Origin: Phycisphaerae bacterium
GTDB lineage: Bacteria > Planctomycetota > Phycisphaerae > Phycisphaerales > UBA1924
Assembly: GCA_030429485.1 (NCBI GenBank)
Contig: JAUIFD010000017.1
Span: 1 to 34,682 of the forward strand
Reading direction: 5' to 3'
Length of the DNA: 34,682 nucleotides
Position numbers and translations under genes: made by a program. The notes beneath the pieces are model-generated. The model saw only the letters and a program-made list of their open reading frames with translations. It was not told the DNA's origin and searched no databases. Below, piece by piece: positions 6,578 to 15,800 of this stretch (position 1 is its first letter; every line of letters begins with the position of its first letter).

Positions 6578-7625
6578 CCGGAGTGATCTCCACCAGTTCG
6601 GGGGTCAGGCGTACGCGCACGCCGGCAAGGGCGGTCTCACGATGCGCACATTCCCGCGCGCCGATCTGCGCGGCCACACGGCGCAGCTCCGATGCGCGCA
6701 GGCGGGCACGCCGCTCGCCCGAAAGGAGGCGGTGGTGCGCAAGCCGAAGGACCTCGCCGAGCACGATCGACGGCGCTTCCGCGAGCACGCGTCGATCCAG
6801 CACGATCCCGTACGGCGACGGCGCTTCCGTGCCCGCGCCGCCCTTCGCCCTTTCGAACAGCGCGGCGGCCTCGTGCTCGACGAGGTCGCCCGCGTCCGCG
6901 ATCAACTCGGCGGATTCCGCTGCGCGCTCCGCGGCGTGGGGGTGTCTGGCGAGCAGCGTCGCGACCACGCCGTGGCGCATTGACGCGCGCGCGCGCGACG
7001 TGTCGTCGTTTGTCCGATCATGAGCGGGTGTCCATGCCGCGTCGTCGCAGACCGCGCGGAGCTCACCGGGCGTGAGGTGCAGCAACGGGCGCACGAGTGT
7101 CACGTCGCCGAGCGAACGCGTCGCGCGGATCCCCGCGAGCGCCCGCGGCCCCGAGCCGCGGATGAGGCGCAGGAGGATCGTCTCGAGTTGATCCGCGGCG
7201 TGGTGGGCCGTGGCGACGTACGGGCACCCGTGGGCGGCCGCCAGTTGGGCAAGGGCGGCGTAGCGTGCGCGGCGAGCGTGCCCCTCCGCGTTGCCGCGCA
7301 GGTCCGCGACCCGCACCTCGGCCTGCGCGAACGGCACGCGCAGTTCCGACGCGAGGTCGCGGGTGAGATCGCGATCGGCGGCGGCCTCGGCGGAGGGGCG
7401 GAGGTCGTGCAGGATGTGCGCAATTACCACGGAGTCGGGGCTCGCCGCCGCCAGGGCGAGCGCCAGTGCCGACGAGTCAGGGCCGGCGGAGCATGCCACG
7501 AGGGTGCGTCGGTCGGGGTCGCGGGTCTCGGGACCGCCGGTCAGCGCGCGCCATCGTCGAGCGACGGCCCGGACGGTCGGGTGACGGCGTGAGAGCGGGC
7601 GGAGCTTGGGTGGGGCGACCGACAT
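6570..7625 (-). CDS. tilS: tRNA(Ile)-lysidine synthase
   Basis: Modifies cytidine 34 of tRNA-Ile(CAU) to lysidine with ATP and lysine, so that AUA is read as Ile. The PP-loop is at residues 46-51, SAGPDS followed by SALALA; the family norm is SGGxDS, so one Gly is replaced by Ala. Further marks are HILHDLRP, GNAEGHARRARYAALAQLA, VATAHHAADQLETILLRLIR and RTNDDTSRARASMRHGVV. At 351 residues it is shorter than E. coli TilS (about 430) and seems to have a reduced C-terminal domain. The ATG at 7625 fits the conserved region and the TACAGT box 8 nt upstream; the open frame further upstream is not coding. The next gene overlaps its stop. Confidence 0.9.
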   Translation of the reverse strand: MSVAPPKLRPLSRRHPTVRAVARRWRALTGGPETRDPDRRTLVACSAGPDSSALALALAAASPDSVVIAHILHDLRPSAEAAADRDLTRDLASELRVPFAQAEVRVADLRGNAEGHARRARYAALAQLAAAHGCPYVATAHHAADQLETILLRLIRGSGPRALAGIRATRSLGDVTLVRPLLHLTPGELRAVCDDAAWTPAHDRTNDDTSRARASMRHGVVATLLARHPHAAERAAESAELIADAGDLVEHEAAALFERAKGGAGTEAPSPYGIVLDRRVLAEAPSIVLGEVLRLAHHRLLSGERRARLRASELRRVAAQIGARECAHRETALAGVRVRLTPELVEITPDV

Positions 7626-7633
7626 GCCGATGG

Positions 7634-7639
7634 ACTGTA
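7634..7639 (-). promoter_or_regulatory. -10-like hexamer TACAGT, 8 nt before the tilS ATG
   Basis: On the minus strand TACAGT is followed by CCATCGGC and ATG. Spacing fits a leaderless or nearly leaderless tilS transcript. It lies in the 26-nt gap to the divergent TTG-start gene. Confidence 0.5.
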
Positions 7640-7651
7640 CGGAGGCCGATC

Positions 7652-8026
7652 TTGCAGACTTCCCCCAGCACCCCCGGTACGGAGTGGAGCGACCCCGCGG
7701 AGCCCGCGGTCGGGCCGGGCTCGTTCCAACTCGCCGACCTGCTGCTGATGTTCGGCGTGATGGCGCTTTGCTTCGTCCTGCTTCGGAGCTGGCGGCGGCG
7801 GGCCCGGCGGCGACCGGACGCCCCCTCGACGCCGGAGGAGGTGGTGCGTCGCGCGTTGCCGATGGGGGGCGCGGGGCCTGAACTCGACCGGCGGGCGGCG
7901 GAGGCGACCCGGCTGGTGCGAGACCTGTCGGCGGCGCTGGATACGAAGGCCGCGCGCCTCGAGGTGCTGATCGAGCAGGCGGATGAGCGGCTCGCACGGC
8001 TCGAGGATCACGGCGAGGCGGCCTAG
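7652..8026 (+). CDS. Small membrane protein with a cytoplasmic coiled coil
   Basis: A 124-residue protein: a short Pro/Ser-rich N-terminus, one membrane segment at about 26-45 (QLADLLLMFGVMALCFVLL), a strongly basic stop-transfer (RSWRRRARRRP), then a heptad-like helix at about 77-121 (ATRLVRDLSAALDTKAARLE, ADERLARLE). The topology should be single-pass with the coiled coil inside the cell. I choose the TTG at 7652 because GGAGG lies six nt upstream and no ATG or GTG fits; the open frame further upstream is antisense to tilS. I cannot name it. The plan resembles small scaffold or motility-associated proteins, but nothing proves this. Confidence 0.65.
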   Translation: MQTSPSTPGTEWSDPAEPAVGPGSFQLADLLLMFGVMALCFVLLRSWRRRARRRPDAPSTPEEVVRRALPMGGAGPELDRRAAEATRLVRDLSAALDTKAARLEVLIEQADERLARLEDHGEAA

Positions 8027-8073
8027 GACGGGTCGCTGGCCCCATTTGGCGCGAGGGTGCGCCTGACACCACA

Positions 8074-8928
8074 ATGGCGACGATGACTCTTGCGGCCGGG
8101 CATGAGCGTGCGTTTGCGCCCTCGATGAGCGTTGGGGGTGCGCTGTCGGATGGGTGGTATGTCCTGCGCGTGGCGTACGCGCCGCTCGCGTTGCTCTCGC
8201 TCGGTGTGATCGGCGCTTCGCTGGTGCTGGGCATGGTGCCCTTTGGAGGGCTGCTCACGCTCGCCGCCTGGCCGATCCTCGCTGGAGCGACGCTCGCCAG
8301 CGCGCGGTGCGCCGGCTCTGGGGTCTTCGAATGGCGTCTGTACTTCGACGCCTTCAACTCGCTGCGTTGGCTCGAGATGCTCCTGGTGGGAATGCTCGCG
8401 CAGCTCGCGACGACTCTGGTCGCGATGCCCTTCATCGCGCTGGGGGCGCTCTCGGTCGTCATGGGCCTGCAGGGGAGCGCGGCGGGGCAAGCGGTGGGGT
8501 GGGCCATGGGCTCGGGGTTGATTCTGGTGGGTGTCGTTGCGTCGGCGTGGGTGCAGGCCCGGATCATGTTCGCGCATATCGCTTGCTTTGAGGTGCCGAA
8601 GGACGTGTTCGATGTGGCGGAGCCGTTTCGCATCAGCTGGCGTCTGACGCGCCCGCACTCATTGCAGCTCTTCGGGCTCTCGATCGTGCTCCAGCTCGTG
8701 TCGATCGCGAGCATGCTCCTGCTGTGCGTCGGGTTTGTCGTGTTCGGCATGCCCTTCGCGATCGCGACAACCGGTGCGGCGTACAGGCTCGTGCGCGGCA
8801 ACCTCCCGATCGGAGCTGGCGAGGAGCTCGACCGGTGCCCGACCTGCGAGTACGACATGGCGGGCATCGACGGTGCGACGTGTCCAGAGTGCGGGCGCGT
8901 GCACAAGGGCCGGGTGAGTCAGGGGTAG
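8074..8928 (+). CDS. Polytopic membrane protein with a C-terminal CPECG zinc ribbon
   Basis: A 284-residue protein with hydrophobic segments at about 34-54, 58-78, 104-128, 145-165 and 203-235, then a soluble tail with Cys255, Cys258, Cys270 and Cys273 (CPTCEYDMAG...CPECG), a four-Cys zinc ribbon. The same ribbon occurs in the genes at 19199 and 20165. Such ribbons on membrane proteins are common in Planctomycetota; the function is not known to me. No transport or enzymatic signature is visible. Start may be the ATG at 8074 or the one at 8083. The following 105 nt up to the peptidase start hold only its promoter-like box. Confidence 0.75.
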   Translation: MATMTLAAGHERAFAPSMSVGGALSDGWYVLRVAYAPLALLSLGVIGASLVLGMVPFGGLLTLAAWPILAGATLASARCAGSGVFEWRLYFDAFNSLRWLEMLLVGMLAQLATTLVAMPFIALGALSVVMGLQGSAAGQAVGWAMGSGLILVGVVASAWVQARIMFAHIACFEVPKDVFDVAEPFRISWRLTRPHSLQLFGLSIVLQLVSIASMLLLCVGFVVFGMPFAIATTGAAYRLVRGNLPIGAGEELDRCPTCEYDMAGIDGATCPECGRVHKGRVSQG

Positions 8929-9022
8929 GGTGGTGATCGCCGTCGGGACGGGACAATTCGAGGCGCGGACCCAACCGCATCGGCATCCGTTTCCGTGAAG
9001 GTGGCGGTGGCCCGGTCGGGCT

Positions 9023-9028
9023 TACTAT
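9023..9028 (+). promoter_or_regulatory. -10-like hexamer TACTAT, 5 nt before ATG 9034
   Basis: TACTAT, CCGCC, ATG. The box supports the start at 9034, which also gives a clean signal peptide. The alternative GTG at 8995 would sit upstream of the presumed transcription start. Confidence 0.6.
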
Positions 9029-9033
9029 CCGCC

Positions 9034-11199
9034 ATGATCAAGGCCTACCCCGCTGCACTCGTTGCGACTGCGTCGCTCGCGCTGCCCGTGCTCGCCCAGC
9101 CCTCGGGCGCCATCGCCTATCCGGAGACTCGGCGCGGCGACCACGTCGATACCTACCACGGTGTCGAGGTCGCCGACCCGTATCGGTGGCTTGAGAAGTC
9201 GGCGGACGATCCCGAGGTCGCGGCGTGGATCGAAGCGGAACAGGCGGTGACCAACGCGTACCTCGAGGCGCTGCCCGGGCGCGAGCGACTCAAGGAACGC
9301 TACACGCAGCTGCTCAACTACGAGCGCTTTGGCACGCCCTCGGAGGAGGGTGGACGGTACTTCTACACGCGCAACGACGGTTTGCAGGATCAGTCGGTGC
9401 TGTACGTGATGGACGACTGGGGCTCCGAGCCGCGGGTGCTGCTGGATCCGAACGGATGGTCCGACGACAACACGATGTCGCTCGCGGGCACGTCGGTCTC
9501 TCCCGACGGGAGGCTGATCGCGTATCTGGTCTCCGATGGCGGGTCGGACTGGCGCACGATCAGGGTGCGCGATATCGAGACCGGAGAGGACCTCGTCGAC
9601 ACGATCGAGTGGGCGAAGTTCACCGGCGTGTCTTGGGATCGAGACTCTTCGGGCTTCTACTACTCGCGCTACGACGAGCCCGTGCAGAAAGAGGGCGAGG
9701 AGCTCACGGCGGTCAACGAGTTTCAGAAGGTCTACCGCCACTCGATCGGCACGGCCCAGAGCAAGGACACACTGATCTACCAACGCCCCGATGAGGCGAA
9801 GTGGGGGTTTGGTGGGTTCGTCACCGAGGATGGTCGATACCTGGGGATCGTCACCACCAAGGGGACGTTCCGCGAGAACAACGTCGCGTACGTCGATCTG
9901 CAGTCCTCGAACCGCGAGGTCGTGCACCTGCTCGAGGGGTTTGAGGCGGATTACGGGTGGGTCGGCAACGTCGGTTCGGTCGTGTACTTCCGTACCGACC
10001 TCGACGCTCCTCGCGGGCGCGTGATTGCGATCGACCTGCACCACCCGCAGCGCGACCGGTGGGTTGAGGTGATCCCGGAATCCGACGCGACGCTCGACGG
10101 CGTCTCGATGGTCGGCGGGCACCTCGTCGCGCAGTACCTCCGCGACGCGTCGAGCGAGGTCGTCATCTGCGATCTGCACGGGCGCGAGGTGCGCAAGGTC
10201 GCGCTCCCGGGCATCGGCTCGGTCAGCGGCTTCGGCGGCGAGTTCGACTCGGCGGAGACGTTCTACTCGTTCACCAGCTACACCGACCCGGGCTCGATCT
10301 ACCGATACAACATCATCACCGGCGAGAGTGAGCTCTTCCGCCGCCCGGAGGTCGACTTCAACCCCGATCGCTACACCACCGAGCGTGTGTTCTACTCGTC
10401 GAAGGACGGCACGCGCGTGCCGATGTTCATCACCTACAAGAAAGGCCTGGAGCGGAACGGGCAGAACCCCACGCTCCTCTACGGGTACGGCGGGTTCAAC
10501 ATCTCCATGACGCCGGGGTTCTCGACGTCGCGCCTCATGTGGATGGAACTGGGCGGCGTGTACGCGGTCGCGTGTTTGCGGGGCGGGGGCGAGTACGGCA
10601 AGGAATGGCACGACGCGGGCATCACCACCAAGAAGCAGAACGTGTTCGACGACTTCATCGCCGCTGCGGAGTACCTCAACGCGGAGCGCATCTCAAGCCC
10701 GTCGACGCTCGCGATCCAGGGCGGGTCCAACGGCGGGCTGCTCGTCGGCGCGTGCATCACGCAGCGGCCCGAACTCTTCGGCGCGGCGCTGCCCGCGGTG
10801 GGCGTGATGGACATGCTCCGCTTCGATCAGTTCACCATCGGGTGGGCGTGGCGCTCGGACTACGGCTCACCGTCCGAGAGCGAGGACGACTTCCGCGCCA
10901 ACTACGCCTACTCGCCCTACCACAACGCCAAGCCCGGCAAGTGCTACCCGCCCACGCTGATCACCACCGCCGATCGCGACGATCGCGTCGTGCCGGCGCA
11001 CTCGTTCAAGTTCGCAGCCGCGATGCAGGCGGCGCAGGCTGAGAACCATCGGGCGCTTAGGGGTTGCGACAATCCTGTGCTGATCCGCATCGAGACGCGC
11101 GCCGGGCACGGCGCGGGCACGCCGCTCTCGAAGATCATCGAGCAGGTGGCCGATCAGTACGGCTTCCTGGCGTATCACTTGGGGTTGGAGATCGAGTAG
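9034..11199 (+). CDS. Exported prolyl oligopeptidase, peptidase family S9A
   Basis: Cleaves short peptides after proline. The 721 residues begin with a signal peptide (MIKAYPAALVATASLALPVL then AQPS, cut near residue 21), so it should act outside the cytoplasm, unlike the cytosolic animal enzyme. Residues ~25-90 and the C-terminal part form the hydrolase; the middle (~90-430) is the seven-bladed propeller that filters substrates. Catalytic residues are Ser565 in GGSNGG, Asp in TADRDDRVVP (645-654) and His692 in RAGHGAGTP. The start at 9034 is chosen from the signal peptide and the TACTAT box. It precedes a PLP decarboxylase gene and a proline catabolic gene, so peptide-derived proline may be used nearby; that link is inference. 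Confidence 0.95.
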   Translation: MIKAYPAALVATASLALPVLAQPSGAIAYPETRRGDHVDTYHGVEVADPYRWLEKSADDPEVAAWIEAEQAVTNAYLEALPGRERLKERYTQLLNYERFGTPSEEGGRYFYTRNDGLQDQSVLYVMDDWGSEPRVLLDPNGWSDDNTMSLAGTSVSPDGRLIAYLVSDGGSDWRTIRVRDIETGEDLVDTIEWAKFTGVSWDRDSSGFYYSRYDEPVQKEGEELTAVNEFQKVYRHSIGTAQSKDTLIYQRPDEAKWGFGGFVTEDGRYLGIVTTKGTFRENNVAYVDLQSSNREVVHLLEGFEADYGWVGNVGSVVYFRTDLDAPRGRVIAIDLHHPQRDRWVEVIPESDATLDGVSMVGGHLVAQYLRDASSEVVICDLHGREVRKVALPGIGSVSGFGGEFDSAETFYSFTSYTDPGSIYRYNIITGESELFRRPEVDFNPDRYTTERVFYSSKDGTRVPMFITYKKGLERNGQNPTLLYGYGGFNISMTPGFSTSRLMWMELGGVYAVACLRGGGEYGKEWHDAGITTKKQNVFDDFIAAAEYLNAERISSPSTLAIQGGSNGGLLVGACITQRPELFGAALPAVGVMDMLRFDQFTIGWAWRSDYGSPSESEDDFRANYAYSPYHNAKPGKCYPPTLITTADRDDRVVPAHSFKFAAAMQAAQAENHRALRGCDNPVLIRIETRAGHGAGTPLSKIIEQVADQYGFLAYHLGLEIE

Positions 11200-11219
11200 G
11201 GGTAGGGCGCGATCTGTGT

Positions 11220-11301
11220 GTGCCACTGGCCTGCTCTGGGGTCAGTGTGCCTTTCGCCGGCGATGCCGATCCGCACCGATCTCAGAGCAGGTCGGTGGCA
11301 C
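11220..11301. repeat. REP/BIME-like inverted pair of hairpins, copy 1
   Basis: Two arms in opposite orientation at 11220-11250 and 11273-11301. Each has an outer GTGC (or GCAC) and a 9-bp stem around the loop GCTCTG or its complement CAGAGC. The right stem has CACCGATCT paired with AGGTCGGTG, where a T-A pair of the other copies has become C-G. The left stem keeps pairing with two G-T wobbles. It fills most of the 115 nt between the peptidase stop and the decarboxylase start. Confidence 0.8.
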
Positions 11302-11314
11302 GGGGCTCGCGAGT

Positions 11315-12808
11315 ATGCGAGACGCTCCCCCTCCCGACAATCCGACCCTCGACCCCTCCGATTGGGAGGCCTTCCGCGCGCTCGCACACCAGATGGTGGA
11401 CGACGCGCTCGACCGCACGCGCGCCGTGCGCGAGCGCCCGCTGTGGCGGCCGCTTCCGAACGACGCGGCGGCGGCGATCGATGAACCGCTCCCGACCACG
11501 GGCATCGGCGAAGGCGCGGCATACGAGCAGTTCCGCCGGTTCGTCGAGCCCTACACCAACGGCAATCGCCACCCCGGGTTCTTCGGGTGGGTGCAGGGGT
11601 GCGGCACGCCGCTGGGGGCGATGGCCGACATGCTCGCCGCGACCATGAACCCCTTCGCGGGTGGGTTCGACCAGTCGTGCGTCCACGTTGAGCGTCGGGT
11701 CATCGCGTGGCTTGCGGAGATGATGGGCTTCCCGCGCGACGCGTCGGGCGTGCTCGTCTCCGGTGGGAGCATGGCGAACTTCATCGGGCTCGCCGCGGCG
11801 CGCGATGCGCGCGCAGGGTTTGACATTTGGAACGAGGGGCTCCAGGGCGATGCGCGCAGCGCTCGCCCGCGTCTGGTCTTCTACGCGTCCGACCAGATGC
11901 ACGGATGGGCCGGCAAGAGTGCGAATCTCCTCGGGCTCGGCAACTCGGCGTACCGGCGTATCCCGTCCGATGCGCTTGGGCGGGTGGAACTTGGTGCGAT
12001 GCGCGCGCACATCGCCGAGGATCGCGCCGCGGGACATCGCCCGTTCTGCGTGATGGGCTCCGCCGGCACGGTGAGCACCGGCGCGTTCGACGACCTCGAC
12101 GGGCTCGCCGATCTCGCCGCGGAGGAGGGGCTCTGGCTGCACGTGGACGGGGCGTTCGGCGCGTGGGTCAAGCTCTCGCGCACGCACGCGCACCTTGCAC
12201 GCGGCATGGAGCGCGCCGACTCGCTCGCCTTCGACCTGCACAAGTGGGGATGCATGCCGTACGAAGTCGCGTGCGTACTCGTGCGGCGTGACGAGGATCA
12301 CCTGCGCCCGTTCGGCATCAAGGGGCATTACATCCAGGCTGCGGATCGAGGCCCGTTCGCTGCGGGGCTGCCGTACTCCGAGCGCGCGATCGAGCTGACG
12401 CGGAGCTTCAAGGCGCTCAAGGTCTGGATGAGCTTCAAGGCGCACGGCCTCGAGACCTACGCCCGACTCGTGGACCAGAACATCGCCCAGGCTGCACGCA
12501 TGGCGGAGCTTGTGCGCGCCCACCCGCGCCTGGAGCTCGCGTCGGAGGTGGTGTCAAACGTCGTGTGCTTCCGGTACGTGCCGGAGGAGGCGCGCGGGGT
12601 ATCGCTCGACGCGCTCAACCGCGAGATCATGTTCCGCGTGCAGGAGTCCGGTCGCTTCCTCATCTCCAGCACGACCATCGACGACCGCCTCGCCCTCCGT
12701 GCGTGCTTCGTGAATCATCGGACACGCACGGATGACATCGACGAGCTCGCGGCGTTTGTGGTCGAACTCGGTGATCGCGAGAGTTCAGCGCCAGAGGAGC
12801 CTCGGTAG
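11315..12808 (+). CDS. PLP-dependent group II amino acid decarboxylase (aromatic/glutamate decarboxylase family)
   Basis: Decarboxylates an amino acid to an amine with pyridoxal phosphate. Lys310 in FDLHKWGCMPYE is the Schiff-base lysine, and HVDGAFGAW upstream contains the Asp that binds the pyridine nitrogen. Other family signs are NRHPGFFGWVQG, GVLVSGGSMANFIGLAAARD, HGWAGKSANLLGLG and FRVQESGRFLISS. At 497 residues it has the normal size. The substrate (aromatic amino acid, glutamate or other) cannot be settled from sequence reading alone. The ATG at 11315 is used; the open frame extends upstream only into the repeat element and that part is not credible protein. No clear promoter or ribosome site is seen, so it may be transcribed through from the peptidase gene. 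Confidence 0.9.
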   Translation: MRDAPPPDNPTLDPSDWEAFRALAHQMVDDALDRTRAVRERPLWRPLPNDAAAAIDEPLPTTGIGEGAAYEQFRRFVEPYTNGNRHPGFFGWVQGCGTPLGAMADMLAATMNPFAGGFDQSCVHVERRVIAWLAEMMGFPRDASGVLVSGGSMANFIGLAAARDARAGFDIWNEGLQGDARSARPRLVFYASDQMHGWAGKSANLLGLGNSAYRRIPSDALGRVELGAMRAHIAEDRAAGHRPFCVMGSAGTVSTGAFDDLDGLADLAAEEGLWLHVDGAFGAWVKLSRTHAHLARGMERADSLAFDLHKWGCMPYEVACVLVRRDEDHLRPFGIKGHYIQAADRGPFAAGLPYSERAIELTRSFKALKVWMSFKAHGLETYARLVDQNIAQAARMAELVRAHPRLELASEVVSNVVCFRYVPEEARGVSLDALNREIMFRVQESGRFLISSTTIDDRLALRACFVNHRTRTDDIDELAAFVVELGDRESSAPEEPR

Positions 12809-12810
12809 CT

Positions 12811-12834
12811 GCTCTGCGGCCTTCCGCGTTGAGC
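12811..12834. terminator. Hairpin between convergent decarboxylase and proline dehydrogenase genes
   Basis: GCTC/GAGC outer pairs and GCGG/CCGC inner pairs with a CCTT loop fill the 27-nt gap. No T-tract is present, so a bidirectional terminator is only suggested. Confidence 0.3.
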
Positions 12835-12835
12835 A

Positions 12836-15800
12836 TCACAGCTCCGGCGCAAAGCCCGACCGCATCGTGTTCTCGCACGACGCGCGCGGCTCGACGAACT
12901 GGAGGAGGTACTCCGCGCCGCCGGCCTTCGAGCCCACGCCCGACATCCCGAACCCGCCGAACGGTTGGCGGGCGACGATGGCGCCCGTGCATCCTCGGTT
13001 GATATAGAGGTTGCCGACGCGGAAGCGGCGCTTCGCGAGTTCGATGTGTTCGGGCTTGCGTGTGAACACGCCACCGGTGAGTTTGTATGGGGAATCCATG
13101 GCGATCGCGAGGGCGTCCTCGAACGTGCGCGCGTGCATGACCGCGACGACCGGGCCGAAGATCTCATCGCGAGCGATCGTGTGCTGGGGCTCGACTCCCG
13201 AGAAGATCGTCGGCGGCACGAAGCGTCCCACGTTGGCGCGCACAAACTCGTCCTCGGGCAGTTCGAGCTCGAGTTCGAGCGTGCAGCCTTCGTCCTTGGC
13301 GGTCTGGATGTACCGCCGGATGCCGTTGGCAGCGGCTTCGTCGATCACCGGGCCGACGTCGGTGCCCGGGCGGCACGGATCGCCGACGACGAGCGAGCGC
13401 GTCGCCTCGACAAAGCGGCGCACGAAGAGCGTGCTCGCCTCGCCTTGCGGGCCCTCGGGGTCGACGATGATCACGCGCGAGCACGCGGAGCACTTCTGCC
13501 CCTGAAAGCCGAACGCCGAGTAGCGCACACCCTTGACCGCTTCGTCGAGGTCGGCGGAGGTGTCGATGATGATGGCGTTCTTGCCGCCCATCTCGCAGAT
13601 CACGCGCTTCACGTGCATCTGCGCGGGCGGCGTCACACCCGCGGCCTGCACGATATCGAGACCGACAGCCTTCGACCCCGTAAACGCGATGACTTCCACG
13701 CGCGGGTCGCGCACGAGGGCGGCGCCCGTTGTCTCGCCGGGCGCGGGGCAGAAGTGCAGGATGTCGGCGACGGAGCGACGGAGCGACGGAGCGACGGAGG
13801 GGGTATCGATGGTGTCGCGTAGGGCGCTCTGGAGGATGTCAAACATGAGCTTCGCGATGCCGGGCGTCTGCTCGGCGGGCTTGACGACGACGGTATTACC
13901 CGTGACAAGAGCCGCGACGGTCATGCCCGTGCAGATGGCGAGGGGGAAGTTCCACGGCGCGATGACGACCGCGACGCCGCGTGGCTGGTGCCAGAGCTCG
14001 TCCAGCTCGCCGATGAACTTCCCGAGGCGACCTCGCTCGAAGAGCGGCACGGCACACCGCGCGTAGTACTCGCAGAAGTCGATCGCCTCACACGTGTCGA
14101 TGTCGGCCTCGCGCCAGGTCTTGCCCGCTTCCTTGATCATCACACCGGAGAGCTCATCGCGCCGTGCGCGCATCGCGGCGGCGGCGCGGGTCAGTACTTC
14201 CGCCCTCAAGCGCGGGGGCGCATCTTGCCAAGAGACGAAGGCTGCCGCCGCGCGCGCGAGCATCTCGGCGCCCTGCTCGGGCGTCCTGTCATTGGCGACC
14301 TTCGGCACGCTCGCGCCTTCGAGGCTCTTCGCGAACGCCTCACGCACGCTCGCGATCGCAAAGTCGCGAGGGGGCTCGTTGGTGAACGCCCTGTTGTCGC
14401 CCACGCCTTCGACCGCGGGCGAGAGCTTGTGGCGCTCGGCTGCGATATGGGCGAGGTCGGCTGTCCGCGCCTCGTCGCTTTCGCGGGGGGCGGGCGGCGC
14501 AAGCAGCGTCGCGGTGTCGGCCTTGTCCAGGAACCCGGCCTTGAGCCAGCTCTCGTTGCTGGTGTTTTCGAGCAGGCGGCGCACGAGGTACGCCATCCCG
14601 GGGATCATCTCGCCGACCGGGATGTACTCGCGTACGCGCAGCCCGAGCTCCGCCGCGGCGTGCTTGAGCTGGTCGGCCATGCCGTGGAGCATCTGGAGCT
14701 CGATCGCATTCCGCGGGAGCCCTCGACGCTCGAGCCCGGCGAGTGCTGCGGCGATCGAGCGCACGTTGTGCGAACCGAGCGCGAGCTTGACGCCGCGCTC
14801 TGCGGGCGTCTTCGGGCACGCGTCGAGGAAGACCTCGGCCATCTGCTCGAAGCACCGGTCGGTCTGCCACTTCGCGTTCCACACCGGGCAGGGCCAGCCC
14901 ATCATCTCGGCGTGGACCGTCTCGAAATCCCAGTACGCGCCCTTGATGAGGCGAACGCTCACGGTGCGACCCGTGCGCTTCGACCAGGCGACGAGGCGCT
15001 TCGCGTCGTCCACGCCCGATTTCAAGTATGCCTGCATCGCGATGCCGGCCTGGAAGTCGACGCGCTCGCAGCACCGTTGGAAGAGCTCGATGGTGAGGTC
15101 CTTGAGCTCGTACTGCTCCATATCGAAGTTGATGAATACGCCCCGGTCGCGCGCCACTTCGAGGATCGGTTCGACGCGGGACATGATGTCGCGGAGCGCG
15201 CCCTCGGTATCGATGGGGTCGTCCTTCGCGGAGAGCGACGAGACCTTGATCGAGACGTTGGTGCGAGGGATCGGGCCGAGGTGGTCGCTCTCGAGCACCG
15301 GGTTCGCTTGCCACGACGCGACCGTCTCGGGCAGGTTCTGGATCAGGTCGAGGTACTTGTCGCGGTACTCGTCGCCCTCGGCGTCGGAGAGGCAGGCCTC
15401 GCCCAGGAGGTCCACCGAGAACGCGATTCCCGACTTCCACACCTCGCGGAGGGTCGGCAGGGCGTCGGCGGCGTCGGTCCCGGCGATGAAGTTGCCCGCC
15501 ATCTGCTCGATCTGCGAGGAGATCGTCCGGGTCATCAGGCCCTTGGCGATCGAACCCGCCTTGAGCCCGAGGTCGAGCCCCGGTGGGAGCGAGACGCCGG
15601 GCTGGGAGAGGTAGTCCGCCAGGTGCTCGTGGACCTGCTCGGGGGTGCGGAGGACGGGGAACGCGTCGACGAACCGGAAGAGCTGGACCTTGAAGTCGTG
15701 GTCCTTCATGGACCAGTCCATCAGCTTGTCCTGGTAGAACTTGGCGCTGAGGAGCCCCGCCTTGTGGCGCCGGGCAGCATCGAGCAGTTCGGCGCCGATC

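Noticed and set aside
7626-8906. Minus-strand extension of the tilS frame.
   Set aside because: Composition is Pro/Arg/Ser-rich and antisense to two plus-strand genes; TilS similarity starts after 7625.
8995-9033. GTG 8995 as the start of the prolyl oligopeptidase.
   Set aside because: It would put extra residues before a clean signal peptide and lies upstream of the TACTAT box.
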